A stretch of 64,000 nucleotides of DNA, taken from Lotus japonicus. Lineage: Eukaryota > Streptophyta > Magnoliopsida > Fabales > Fabaceae. The notes under the pieces were generated by a model. The model was not told the DNA's origin and did no database searches. It worked only from the letters and a program-made list of their open reading frames with translations. Of this stretch, positions 43,810-55,200 are shown piece by piece. Each line of letters opens with the position of its first letter. Position 1 is the stretch's first letter. The stretch covers positions 15,990,223-16,054,222 of the forward strand of contig NC_080043.1 in assembly GCF_012489685.1 (NCBI RefSeq), in the 5' to 3' direction. Made by a program: the position numbers and the translations under genes.

Positions 43810-44111
43810 GTTATCAGAACTTCTGGATCTTCAGAGCTTCTAGCGACTGAGTCCACATCAGAGTTTGTATAGCTTCAGAACTTCTGAAGCTTTTCCACTG
43901 TTCATACTGAACATGGTGAATGCGAAAGCGTTGCTTGGGTTACCCTTTATACACAGTGCTTCTGATTTGTGTGAGATTGAGTTGAGGTCAGAGCCTGTAA
44001 ACAGCACACTCAGAAAAACACGTTAGAGTACCACAATTGTTCATATCAAAAGGTTAACTTGTAATCATCAAAACATAGAGTTGTACTACTAGATCAAAAC
44101 TTGATCTTACA
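43808..44111 (-). repeat. Truncated terminal Sirevirus LTR
   Basis: About 304 bases of LTR end (plus-strand sense), finishing GATCTTACA at the GCCAT duplication. It shows that the element's outer border was retained while its interior was deleted. C at 44002. Confidence 0.9.
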
Positions 44112-44318
44112 GCCATGATTGTTGTATTGGTCCTGCTCGAAATCAAAGGTAAAACCAGAGAAAATGAGTAAGGGAGAGAAAGAATAACAGTCATTAGTTG
44201 AAAAATATACTATAAAAATTATGAGGAAAAAACAATTTAAATACTGTTGGTGGCTGCCACATTTAACCCCAACCTAGGTCATTCCTTCCTGGCATTAGAC
44301 TTGAAGGGTATTCAGCTA
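44112..44318 (-). pseudogene. MED25-like gene, upstream pieces beyond the Sirevirus
   Basis: The exon interrupted at 17460 continues at 44132-44117 (44112-44116 is the target duplication). Its acceptor CGAGCAG lies behind a T-rich tract. Read across the insertion it gives PIQQSWHPQHGM in one frame. A possible preceding exon, 44318-44274 (acceptor CTTTCACAG, weak donor GTTGGG), would read AEYPSSLMPGRNDL and keeps phase. Exons further upstream, including the von Willebrand A domain expected in MED25, were not identified. Confidence 0.55.
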
Positions 44319-44558
44319 CTGTGAAAGCAAAAGTTGGTAAGTTTCCAGAGCTGAGAATAGGACCCAATATACACTTTTCACTTCTCAGAGTCAAAGCTTC
44401 AAGTAATTCTGTTGAAGATCCTTCACCAGTAAGAACGCGGGAGAAACATTTGTTACAACTTGTTGTAACATGTTTTGTTCCTCATATGAATTTGCATTCA
44501 AGTGATCTATGTTTGACGTCTGATCATTTGATATGTGTTGTGATGAAGCTCTCGTTCC

Positions 44559-45068
44559 CTATTCTAATTTAGTTTCAATTGTTTGAACGATCTCCACAGG
44601 AACATTTTCCTCCATGTGCATTCTTCGTTCCTCATTAACATAATCGTTAATATTATTAGAGGGAAGTTGATGAAAAAACTTTTCCAGAATATCAGCATCC
44701 AATGTTGAATATATCTTTGGTTTTTTACTTGCCAGCAAAATATCATTCTCACCACCTAGATCATCCAATATATCATCAAAGTCATTCATCGAGTACTTGA
44801 AGATAGGGGAAGAAACATGCATATAATTTGTTGCATTTTGGAAGCCTAAGAATGAATCCTGTAAAAAAAAATTATATAACATATTAATACCAAGTCCAAT
44901 GTAAATAAATAAGTCCCCAAAGGGTGAAAAAAACTAAAGAAGAAATCTGAATCCTTTTAGAGAATAAAACTTGAATGTAATACATGGTTGCACTTACAAT
45001 TCTCACAACATTGGGATCTTCAGTGATTTGATCTTTCATCACTTGATGCATGCAGGAGGATTGGCTTC
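44559..45068 (-). CDS. Two exons of an unrecognised gene
   Basis: Exon 45068-44998 (acceptor TTTTCAG, donor GTAAGT) reads SQSSCMHQVMKDQITEDPNV. Exon 44858-44559 (acceptor TTTTTTTTACAG) continues in phase with DSFLGFQNATNYMHVSSPIF, an acidic stretch DDILDDLGGEND and a stop at 44559-44561. Good splice signals and preserved phase argue for a real gene. They may be 5' exons of the MED25-like gene that splice out before the stop, or the end of a separate gene. No domain recognised. Confidence 0.5.
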
Positions 45069-47330
45069 CTGAAAATTTGAAGAAAAAACAAGAACAAAGG
45101 ATTTTTTTTTTATAAAGCTAGAGATCGGAGACTATATGTCAAGTCTGTACTTAGGTATCAAATATCTAAAATAACTGGAAAAAAATAGTTAAATCTTTCA
45201 TAAAATTTTACACTAAAAACAATATTTCATATCCAAAGATGCATGATATTTATAAAAACAATATTTCATATTTAGCTTTTAATATGATTTGTTATAACAA
45301 TTTATCATGTTTATAATAGATATAGATGTTTTCGTTAATCATATATTATTTAGCAAAAGAGAGAATAATAAGAAAGAGATATAATAATTGATGTAAGCAA
45401 ATAATTCTATATGTGACTTAAAATTTTCAAAAATTAAATACAACAAGCAATTATTCAAATGTTTACTTATTTCCATCAAAGATTTCACTTGATTTTCATT
45501 TATTCATAGCAAATAGAAGCAATAAAACTACATCAGAAAGAAATCTAGAAGATAAATAGTTGTTCGTTCAATAGTAATGTATAATAATGAAGAGAAGAAA
45601 TAAACCAAATGAATGACGGACATCAAATTAAAGTATAAGTACTAATGGCAAGGGTTGCATTTATTGTCAAATAACTTTTCAATATTTTGTTTGCCATTTT
45701 CTTTAGAAAGCACAAGACATTAGTTCACAATTAAGATTTTAAACAAACTCACAAACATTAAAATTGGTTTAACAGTCTAACTAGGAGTTTTATTTGACAT
45801 AACATTAATTATGTTTGAAGTCATTTTCTTTCAACATTGAAACTCTCAAAACTTTCTTATCTCTTCTTTTGAGACTATTCTCTTCTTTTGAGACTATTCT
45901 CCCTTCTCACGTCAAGTCCAATAATAATAATAATAATAATAATTATTATTATAATAACATCCTCATAATCATCATCATCAACATCAACAACAGAGACACC
46001 GACAATAACAACAATATAGATTTAACAAAACAAAGTCACATATTTTCTCATATATAATTTTCATAAAATTTTACTAAATAAGTTTGAGCAAGAAAAAAAT
46101 TCATCTCTGACACAAAGATTTGGGGACAAGGATCCTCTTGAAACAAATTATATGCATGTTTCTTCCCCTCTTTCTAACACTTGATCATTGTTTTGTAAAT
46201 GATAAAACCAAATAATTTCAAACCCATATAGGAGACGATGTTCACTAAAACCCTCAAACAATCCAGAATCTTCAAACCCATAAAACCTACCAAACCAAAT
46301 AAAACTGGACACACCAAAAAGACGGAAACGCACCCGTGGGCAACATCAACACCGTTGATCTCCTTCCCGATCCAGAACATTCAACCCTCTCCTGTTAATC
46401 TATTTTCCTATTCACCTTCCACATTTCCCTCTTTCCAACCAAAACCCAACCATCACTGAAAACAAAACTAGGCCAGGCTCCCCAAACCAAGAAACCCCAA
46501 CCCTGTGGATACAACAGACGAAGAGAAGATGAAGAAGGAGATTAGGGTTGTAATTTGTAGATCTGGGTGATCTACTATCAATGAGAAAAAAAAACGGGAT
46601 TCACTTGCCACGAAGAGAATAGGGAGAATGAGGTAGAAGTTGTGACTCGCGGTGGTTCACTGTGGAGGAGGAGGCTCGATGGTGGTATTCTGGGTTTTCA
46701 TGTGTTCTCGGTTGAGGGAAAATGAATTCATAAATTAAAAAAACTACAACATTTGATTTAGAAAACTGAATGTGCATAATATGAACAAAAAGCGTAATCA
46801 TACCTGACAATATTTTCAAGATAATATGAAATAATGTGCAGTCAGTGAGACGTTAAAGCTGAATTTTGTTAACAACAAGGGCCATCGATTTCTTAGATTC
46901 CCATTGATGAGCCTCTTTCATCTAAAAGAAAGCAGTTGCTGAAAGAAGGAAGATAAGAAAGACAAAAGAAAATGAAGAAAGAAGGATGAAGAAAGGGATA
47001 ATAAATGCAGAAAGTTAGAGTGACGACAAAGGTAATATAAGAGGAGAATACTAGAACCACACATGTTTTTCATAGTGTCACTGTGTAAATGGCGCGTGCC
47101 TGTATGAAGCATCTTCTGACTCATTAGCTTCGGTTACTTTCTCTCATTGATACAAAATAATGACGTATACCATCGATTTTTATTACATGGGAATGAAAAA
47201 AAATTCACATTGAATCCTTTGTGACAAATGATAAAGAAGAAGAAAATTTTAAAATTGATTTTCACCAACAAAGATAAATCATACTAATAATTTCTTGAGC
47301 AAGTCTTACTCAATTCAAAAACTCATATTA
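45069..47330. other. Intergenic or upstream DNA, no gene recognised
   Basis: AT-rich. A trinucleotide run (AAT)n lies at 45921-45957 and a pyrimidine-rich tract near 45830-45910. The ORFs present (for example 46238-46459 plus) show no domain, splice logic or conservation clue. It may include upstream exons or the promoter of the minus-strand gene at 44559-45068; I cannot place them. Confidence 0.35.
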
Positions 47331-47480
47331 CAAACCACAAGGAGTGGTGAAGTGGATAGCTCACTTCATCCCTTACCATGAGGTTGAGAATTTGATCTCC
47401 ACCCATGGGAATCAAATCATATTGTGTCTATTAGTTTACCGCTTAGTGCGAGCAGCCGCAGTGAGAGTATTAGTCATTGT
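47331..47480 (+). repeat. SINE-like repeat
   Basis: tRNA-like head (AGTGGTGAAGTGGATAGCTC, then GAGGTTGAGAATTTGATCTC as a decayed B box) followed by the body ACCGCTTAGTGCGAGCAGCC and a T-rich end. The order fits plant SINEs. No duplication seen. Confidence 0.4.
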
Positions 47481-48219
47481 TTTCAATTTGACCTTTCTTT
47501 TCTTTTAAAATATTCACACAAGAAGTTCTCATGTTAATAACTTTGGTCTTTTGTATTAATTAGAGTGATAGTAAAAAAGTTGTTAGTTACTTTTATTAAT
47601 TTCTTTTTCTTTTATTAAAATTTGTTAGACCAAAATTAATTACCTACCAAGTACTCATATAATAGTTTCATTTCAGAATTCAAAAATTTTGACAATTTAT
47701 TTATCTCTAATTGTGTGCCCTCAAGTGTTTATTTCGTAAGTACTTGACTCGCCTCTAGAACTATATCAAATTGAAACATATACATAAAGGACTTTTATAT
47801 TGAAAAAATCCTAAAAAGGATATCTCAGTGAAAACGCCTAAAAGTGGAATCATTAAACTTTTATACTGTGTTTGGAATATATTTTAGACACATCAAACAT
47901 TCATTTTGTGAGTTAGGAGCCAAAAGAAAATGTAAACATAAATATTTACTTCATTTTCCTAAAAATCTTTTTAAGTTCATATAAATATAAATGGTTTCAA
48001 AAAGAAATCGGGCCGCAAAATTTAATATTATTAAAGGAGCTCACTGTATAAAATTACACATTGAAGGGTTAATATAAACACATTTTAGTAGATTAAATAA
48101 TAAATACATTTTTACCCAATAACTTTTATGCATTATGTCATATGCTAAATTGTTTGACATCTTATAATTCTATTAAATCAATTCAAAAATTAAAGACTTG
48201 AGTGAGACATACCTTGGAG
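47481..48219. other. AT-rich spacer, nothing recognised
   Basis: No ORF, repeat or RNA gene that I can support. Confidence 0.4.
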
Positions 48220-48656
48220 TAATGATTCATGAACCACTGAATAGTAAAACACCTCTAAACACCCATTTTTCCTACGGATTTGGCCAAATAATACACTGAA
48301 CTAACCACCTAAATACACATGACTAACCATAAAGCACAGAACCGTGTAAAGTTGAAATTCCTAAGTCATGTGTATTTAGGTGGTTAGTTCAGTGTATTAT
48401 TTGGCCAAATCCCTAATTTAGGAATTTCAACTTTACACGGTTATGTGTTTTATGGTTAGTCATGTGTATTTAGGTGGTTAGTTCAGTGTATTATTTGGCC
48501 AAATCCCTTATTTAAGAATTTCAACTTTACACGGTTATGTGCTTTATGGTTAGTCATGTGTATTTAGGTGGTTAGTTCAGTGTATTATTTGGCCAAATCC
48601 ATAAGAAAAAGAGGTGTTTAGGGGTGTTTTACTATTCAGTGGTTCATGAATCATTA
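48220..48656. mobile_element. Foldback-type MITE with TA duplication and unequal arms
   Basis: The element is 48222-48654 between TA dinucleotides. Its ends ATGATTCATGAACCACTGAA and the matching complement form an exact inverted repeat of more than 30 bases. The left arm holds one copy (about 48271-48364) of a 94-bp unit in reverse orientation. The right arm holds nearly three (starts 48365, 48459, 48553). Unit start GTCATGTGTATTTAGGTGG. No coding capacity. The TA site suggests a Stowaway/mariner-type origin. Confidence 0.8.
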
Positions 48657-50666
48657 TTCTTTCATAGGCAGTGTGAATATCATTAAAAAAACTCATGGTT
48701 TAATTTTGGCACATATGTAGGTTTGTCCTGTGCAGCTGTTTTAGGTGTTGTGAAAAAAGGCAATTTCATTAAAATTCGATTTGACCATATAGTAACCCCA
48801 CCGAACATAACTGTTAAGTCAAACTATTTAAACATGAGCATTGAATATTGTATTTGACTAAGACTTATGAAATTGATCATTAATATATGGTCAACTAGAT
48901 ATAAATGAATTTAAATAAAGTTGTTCTCACATAAAAGGAAAAATGAACAATATTCAAACATGGTCTCATAATGTGTTTTGATGTGGGATTTCATAGAGGG
49001 ATATGTTTGTTGAGATGGTTTTTAATTTTTCAATCAAAAATACCTTAATTACATATTAAATCATATAATTTAAAAAATAATATGTAATTTGATAGGGTGT
49101 TTTCCTTACTCAATGCACTGAAAAATATTTTAAAAGTAATAGTAATTGAGATACTTCAAGTGAATTTTTCATATTTTTTTTTTTGAAAGTAAATTTTTAT
49201 TTGTGGCAAAAAGCTTGGTTCAAAAAATTTCCCGAGGGTCTTCAAAATGTTGCTTCAAGTATTGGAACGTTGTTAAATTCCAGCTCAAATAGGTTCCATA
49301 TTAATTGAATGACACTATATTCTCAAAAATAATTTCAATTTGTCAAGTCTCTAAATTTTACCAACTCAAACATTTTAGTTAGACCTAAACATTTTAGTTG
49401 ATCATTGTAAAAGAACATCAAAACATAATTGTATTACTAATTTTTCACCATTAGGACCAAACTTTACTAACATTCGAGTTCTAGCACCACCACTGCCTAT
49501 AGTGATTTGAAGTTAGTCTTCGCTCAATAGATGTATCTAATAAATAAAATATCGCGCATTTGATTTATTGGATACATTAAAAGACTATATACTAACTATA
49601 AATCATTAAAGGAGAGACGATGCTTGAACTCAAATGTCATAAAAGCTTGGACCTGGTGGTGGATAATCAGTGATACATTAAGGGAATTGTAATTAGACCC
49701 CCTTCCCCCACATCTATTCCAACTCCCCTTTAAAGTGTGAAAAGTTTAAGATGCCCTTTTTAAAATAACTTCCCAAAACCCCCCACCTTCCCACTTCACC
49801 ACCCCAGTTCTTTCATTTCAAAAATTCCCTCCATCAAAACTCCCCTAAACCCCCCAAACCCATACCCTATTTCATTCACCACAACCTTTCTTTATCTACC
49901 TCCACATATCACCATCATCTTCCTCTACATCTCAACAACGACCGACCAGCGCCAGCATCTTCGCTTCCCGCCGCCTTGATCGGAGCGCGCCATCGACCAC
50001 TGTTGCAGCCACGCCCAACCACCACCTTTTTTTTGACTCATCGCGATCTGGTACGTACTAGACCCGACCCACCAGTTAATGTATCGTATCGCACTTTTAA
50101 GGTGCGATAGATACGCACCTTTAAAGTGTGTTGCTAACGCACCTTGAAGGGGCAATTGGAGCGCACTGTGAAAGTGCGATAGTGGCGCACATTCAAAGAG
50201 CGTTTGCTATCAGTGAGTGATCTGCAATTCCTTTCTCCCATTTATGTTTCTAATGTGGTTCATGAGGGGAGGAGAGTAATTTTAAAACAATTTTACTTTA
50301 GTTGCCCTTATTTTTATAAGGGTTTTAATAGCGAGCAAAAACATTTTTATCCAACGAAATGTTTTCCCTCAATTCTCCCCATTTTTAAAGAGAAGTCAAA
50401 ATTAACTTAGTATTTTTAACCTCCTCGGTCCCCTTCTTAAAAAGTTAACCAAACATAATAACTTAAAAAAAAACCTCCCCTTGTGGTTTGATTAGTGTAC
50501 TTTTTGTCTTACAAACCAATTTGGAAAAAGAATTTTCAGAATGTATAAAGAACAAACCCTTTAGATATTTTTTTCGCACTTTTAATACGCGAAATGTATA
50601 ATTTATGTTCATCATTTATAAGTGTGGTGTGTAATTAATCCTTACAAAAGTTTTTTTTTTTTGTAT
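48657..50666. other. Intergenic, nothing recognised
   Basis: AT-rich, with a C-rich stretch (49690-49870) and short degenerate repeats of GTGCGATAG/GCGCAC type near 50080-50190. No gene supported. Confidence 0.35.
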
Positions 50667-50770
50667 ATCAGAAAGATAAATTGTACCCGCCGGGAATTGA
50701 TCCCTAGACCTCCCCTACCCAATGCATATGTCCCTCAGCTCCTAACACTTGAATTATCCGACAAGGACAT
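50667..50770 (-). repeat. SINE-like repeat, reverse orientation
   Basis: On the minus strand it reads GTCCTTGTCGGATAATTCAA, then GGTCTAGGGATCAATTCCC as a B-box-like segment, then a T-rich tail. Tentative. Confidence 0.35.
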
Positions 50771-50832
50771 ATAATTACAAAATATAAGTGCAGTAAATTT
50801 GAGTCTCTATCAGAAATTAAAAATGAATGACA

Positions 50833-51660
50833 TTAAATCTAGGCTTAAATATGTTGGGGGCCCCTATAAAATAGGGGTCCTTTGGTTTAAGCCCCTACAA
50901 AATTTTTTCTTGGGAATAAGCCCCTAATGAGAAAATAATATATAGTGATAAGCCCCTGTCGTCAACTTCCGTTAAAAAATATATGAGTCAGCAAACGGAG
51001 CTGACGTGGACCTTTGCCACCTCATCAAGTGGGCCCACAAGCTGCTGACGTGGAAATGAGAAGAGAAATATGAAAATGCCAAATGTGGGATTTGAACACA
51101 AGACCTAGAGCATAATGGGCAACATCCTTCCCACTAGGCTACAAGCTGCATCATTAGTATAAGTGCAAAATTTAATATATATCTTATTTAAACTGAAGCT
51201 GCTAATATTTCAACCAAAAATTTAAAAATGTCCTAAGCATGATTTGAACCCAAAACATAGAGGTTCATGGAGGAGGCTCTAACCACTAAGTCAATGCCTA
51301 ATTTATGCATGTATTTTTAGCGCAAAACTAAATATATATTTAAAAACAAACTGATAATGCTAAATAAATTTGATGTGGTAGTTCTAAAAATTACATTTTT
51401 AGGCTCTTATACGCTCTTATATAATGTATCAATTGGAGTTCAAAAAAATATAATGTATCAATTTGAAACAAAATAAAATATTAAATGTAAATAGAAAAAC
51501 ATATTTACAAAACTTTAAAACGTAAAAAAGTTAAATCTTACAAATTTATTAGAGTTCATATATTGACTTCTTTTAAGTACTAATGAGTATATATACTGAA
51601 AGAACAAAATAATAGTTTTTTATGATTTAAGTGGGGTTGAATTCTTGTTCTTTTTTTTAC

Positions 51661-51703
<43 letters not shown>

Positions 51704-52175
51704 GCGCATGAATAACAAAATGAGCCAGTGGCTCAATTGTAAGGACATTGAGTATGATCCTCCATGTATGGTGTTCGAATCCTGATTATGGTGTTTTTAA
51801 AAAAAATTGTCAGTTTAAATGAGATATATATATCAAATTTTGCACTTGTATTAAAGATGCAGCTTGAAGCCTAGTGGGAAGGATGTTGCCCATTATGCTC
51901 TAGGTCTTGGGTTCAAATCCCACATTTGACATTTTCATATTTCTCTTCTCATTTCCACGTCAACAGCTTGTGGGCCCACTTGATGAGGTGGCAAAGGTCC
52001 ACGTCAGCTCCGTTTGTTGACTCATATATTTTTTAACGGAAGTTGACGGCAGGGGCTTATCACTATATATTATTTTCTCATTAGGGGCTTATTCCCAAGA
52101 AAAAATTTTGTAGGGGCTTAAACCAAAGGACCCCTATTTTATAGGGGCCTCCAACATATTTAAGCCTTAAATCTA
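50833..52175. mobile_element. Non-autonomous Mutator-like element (TIR-MULE) with tRNA-like modules
   Basis: The element is 50842-52166 with TTAAATCTA duplicated on both sides (50833-50841 and 52167-52175), the 9-bp length of Mutator-like elements. Terminal inverted repeats of roughly 340 bp begin GGCTTAAATATGTTGG and are near-perfect. Each TIR includes a tRNA-like head with B box GTTCAAATCCC (left about 51089-51150, minus; right about 51862-51935, plus). Two more tRNA-like segments lie inside: 51235-51300 (minus) and 51722-51793 (plus, B box GTTCGAATCC). The centre is AT-rich with a (TA)n run at 51664-51699. No transposase. Confidence 0.85.
51664..51699. repeat. (TA)n microsatellite
   Basis: Uninterrupted TA run inside the Mutator-like element; likely variable in length. 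Confidence 0.9.
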
Positions 52176-52275
52176 ATGGCAGGTTGAACCACCATGCAAG
52201 AAATCCCCTGACTTGGTTGGTGACCAGCTGAGCTGACTTATCCTCTTACACATTTAGCATTCTCATCACCCAACA

Positions 52276-55200
52276 ATGAGAGGCTGTGCATTACCTTTAA
52301 CCAAATTGACACCTCCATCTCCTCCCCATTTGGCCAACAATGGCATCAACTCCTTTCCTTTTCCCATTCTTCCCACTCAACCACCATTGTTCCCATCTCA
52401 CTCTCTCACCATTCACACCCCAAACCCCAACACACACTTCTCATCTTCCACTTCAACTTCCTTCTCTTCCTACCACCACCAACAGCAACAGTTACAGCAA
52501 CCAGATGATGAAGATGATGAAGAAAGCTTTCAAGTACTGACATCTCTCAGAAGCGATTACAATGACATCATGATAGTGGACACCCCAAAGTCCAGAATGC
52601 TACTCCTTGATTCATCTCGTATACCCTTTTCTCTAAATCTGTCTCTTTAGTCTTAATTGTTGTTAAAGATTCAAACTTTACTTCATGGGTGATGTGGGTG
52701 TGTAATTTTTCAAATGGGGTATTGCATTTTTCCAAATGCTTGCAATTTTTTCTCTTTCAGAAATATGTTTAAGTTGCTTACTGTAAAATGTTTCTGTTGC
52801 TTTTGTTGTTGCAGATAACGTTCACAGCATTCTTTACAAGGACAAAAAGTGGACTGATTCCTACTGGGTATGTTACTTTGACATTGTTGTTTTGGTGTAT
52901 AATCCTTACCTTTTTTATGCGTTCTTGCCTCCGAACGAATGTGGGTGGTGCTTGTTCTGTAAAATAAAAAAGAAAACTTCTAATGATAAAGTGAATTGAG
53001 GATAGCAAGAACACTATTCGTTTTACTGCGGTTCGAATTTCATATATCAAAGTCATGCTCAAATTGACTATAGGAGATGTATATATGTTTAAGTTCATAT
53101 GTTGTTCATATATATATTTTTGGAGACATGCATCCATGAGGTTGAGAATTGCTAGGGCTTCTTAAATAATTTTTCCTATATTCAGCTTACCCCATTAACT
53201 TGTTATATTTGAGATGGAAATCGTTAACCTGACTTCTTAGGATTTTCTGATTTAAGAAAATTTATGAAACTTACTGAGTAAGCCCCATATAATGGTGAGA
53301 ATGGTAGCGTAGGACACACTGTCAAATTGATCTCGCTCATGGGTCGAATTTATCATATCTTAACCGTGAAAGTTTTTTTTTTCATAAATTGTGTTATTCT
53401 GCTACCTTATATTGTTACTGAACACACAAGGGGGGGCTCCTGTCCAGTGTTATATTTAGTATCAAATTAGCATCTCCCTGCTGAAGCAGCAGCATCAGGT
53501 TACCATTAAGTTTATAAACTTTGTTACATGTATGCTATGTATGTGTACGGTATTTTTCCATTGCTGTTTACATAATAGGTCAGCTATTATCTCAGGGTTT
53601 TCTGAACTTGTTGCATTGAACAGGATGAATTTGCCAGCTTGCCTGCTATTGTTCCAAAAGGTCCCATTGCTATCTTAGGTTTGGTAATTCATTTAATTTT
53701 AGTGAATTTATATAGCTAGAATGGAATTCCTTAAATATCACTGATCTTCTGACTTCTAACTTCTAAGTAATATCATATGGCTTTAAAAATTTCAGGGTGG
53801 TGGAACTGCTGCTCATCTGATGCTTGACCTATGGCCTTCACTACACCTCGAAGGCTGGGAGATTGATGACATTGTAATATCTGTTCTTACCTGTGATAAG
53901 ATTTTTGATAAATTTAAATGGATTTTCAATTGTTTACCCCCTTAGCTATTTGTGGCTTCAATTTCCCTGTTCAACTTTTATCTCTTCTACTATGGTGATC
54001 TAGAGCCAAGAATCTTGAATTTAATAAAAAACAGCAATTTCTGTGAAACCCTGATTATCAAAATTGAAACTCCATAGTCAGTTAGAAATAGAACATTCCA
54101 GGAAAAACAAAATAAACATGGCATTTTTACATGGTTTTGATTCAACTTTTAAATCTGTTATTGAACTGTAGATTCAAATTATAGTAGTCCATTAGTGTTT
54201 GGATCTTGAACGCATCTTCATTATTCTGTCAAACTACCTCTTGTGGTCGACCCATGATTTCCTCATTTGTGTGCCATCAGTTACCAAAGTGTTGCAATGT
54301 GTGGTAATAACTGATAAGGAACTTCTGTGTAGTAATCTAGGACACTAAGGAGGTTTAGTTAAAACTTAACTGTAATAGTAACGGTGAAGGTAGCTTCTCC
54401 TTTACCACATACATGAACCCTTATAGTAATAGGTTCATATTCAGATATCAGAGCACAGAGAAATTAAAAAAATCAATCTCTTTCCACAAAAACTGCCAGT
54501 ATTCTGAATTCCATTTTAAGATTCTGGTTCTGATCCAGTTTAATCCATAGCCCATTATGATGTCCCTAGTATTCTATTACAGAAAAACTACCTTTCTTGC
54601 TGACAAAAATCTTTCTTCAGCTTATAGCAGTTGGTTACATTCTGCTTCATAGAACAAGTCTTCCAAAGGTTGTATCGAAGCCAAGACATAGTCATGGAAC
54701 CCTCCTTAATCTTTATCACACTCATCTAATCCACCCACATTCTTATTGGTGCTTCTCCTTCAATGTGATTCAGTTTCTGTTGTCCTTTGGGTGTGATACA
54801 AATAACTTATGCCCACTACAGCATAAATAATTTTTTCCATTAAGCCGTCAGTTGGATGCGTGACAGGCAGGTCATTAGGATTTAAGGGCTCGGACTATTG
54901 AAAACTGAAGAAGTTGTCTGGAAGTTGAGGAATCATGTTCTAACATGGTGGTTAGGAGAGGTAAAAATGTCTTTGGTTAAGCTGGATAAAACTCTATTGA
55001 TGGTTCCTTTTTCTGTTTTCCCCTTCAGATGTGTTTGGTTTCTGGTTTCCCTTTATTATCAAAAAAAAAAAAAAACTTTTTTCCTTAAAAAGATGCTAGC
55101 TTGCAAATTTCTTTTATGATTCATGCTTTCAATTAAGTTTAATCCCTAACTATCATATGTCTGCATTGATTTGATCCTAATGCACGTGTTCTCACCCAAA

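Larger units (their letters stand above)
17456..44116 (-). mobile_element. Sirevirus (copia) block: one full element plus a truncated tandem partner, displayed as two units around a gap
   Basis: The whole block is flanked by GCCAT at 17456-17460 and 44112-44116, so it entered as one insertion event, into an exon of the MED25-like gene. From left: LTR 17461-18798, internal region, LTR 28491-29824, 3' internal piece 29825-31038, 100 N, partial LTR 31139-31393, internal region, LTR 41087-42424, 3' internal piece 42425-43795, filler, partial LTR ending 44111. Sirevirus features: gag-pol followed by an env-like ORF, long LTRs (1.34 kb), several polypurine tracts before the 3' LTR, and tRNA-Met primer sites at 28477-28488 and 41073-41084. 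Segment 18544-31038 repeats as 31139-43642; I infer that these are unmerged overlapping contigs (see findings). Confidence 0.85.

Noticed and set aside
46238..46459. Lys/Pro/Thr-rich plus-strand ORF
   Set aside because: No domain, splice context or conservation clue; composition fits AT/C-rich non-coding DNA.
51862..51935. Functional tRNA gene
   Set aside because: Only A-box and B-box likeness; no clean acceptor or anticodon stem seen, and it lies inside a transposon TIR.
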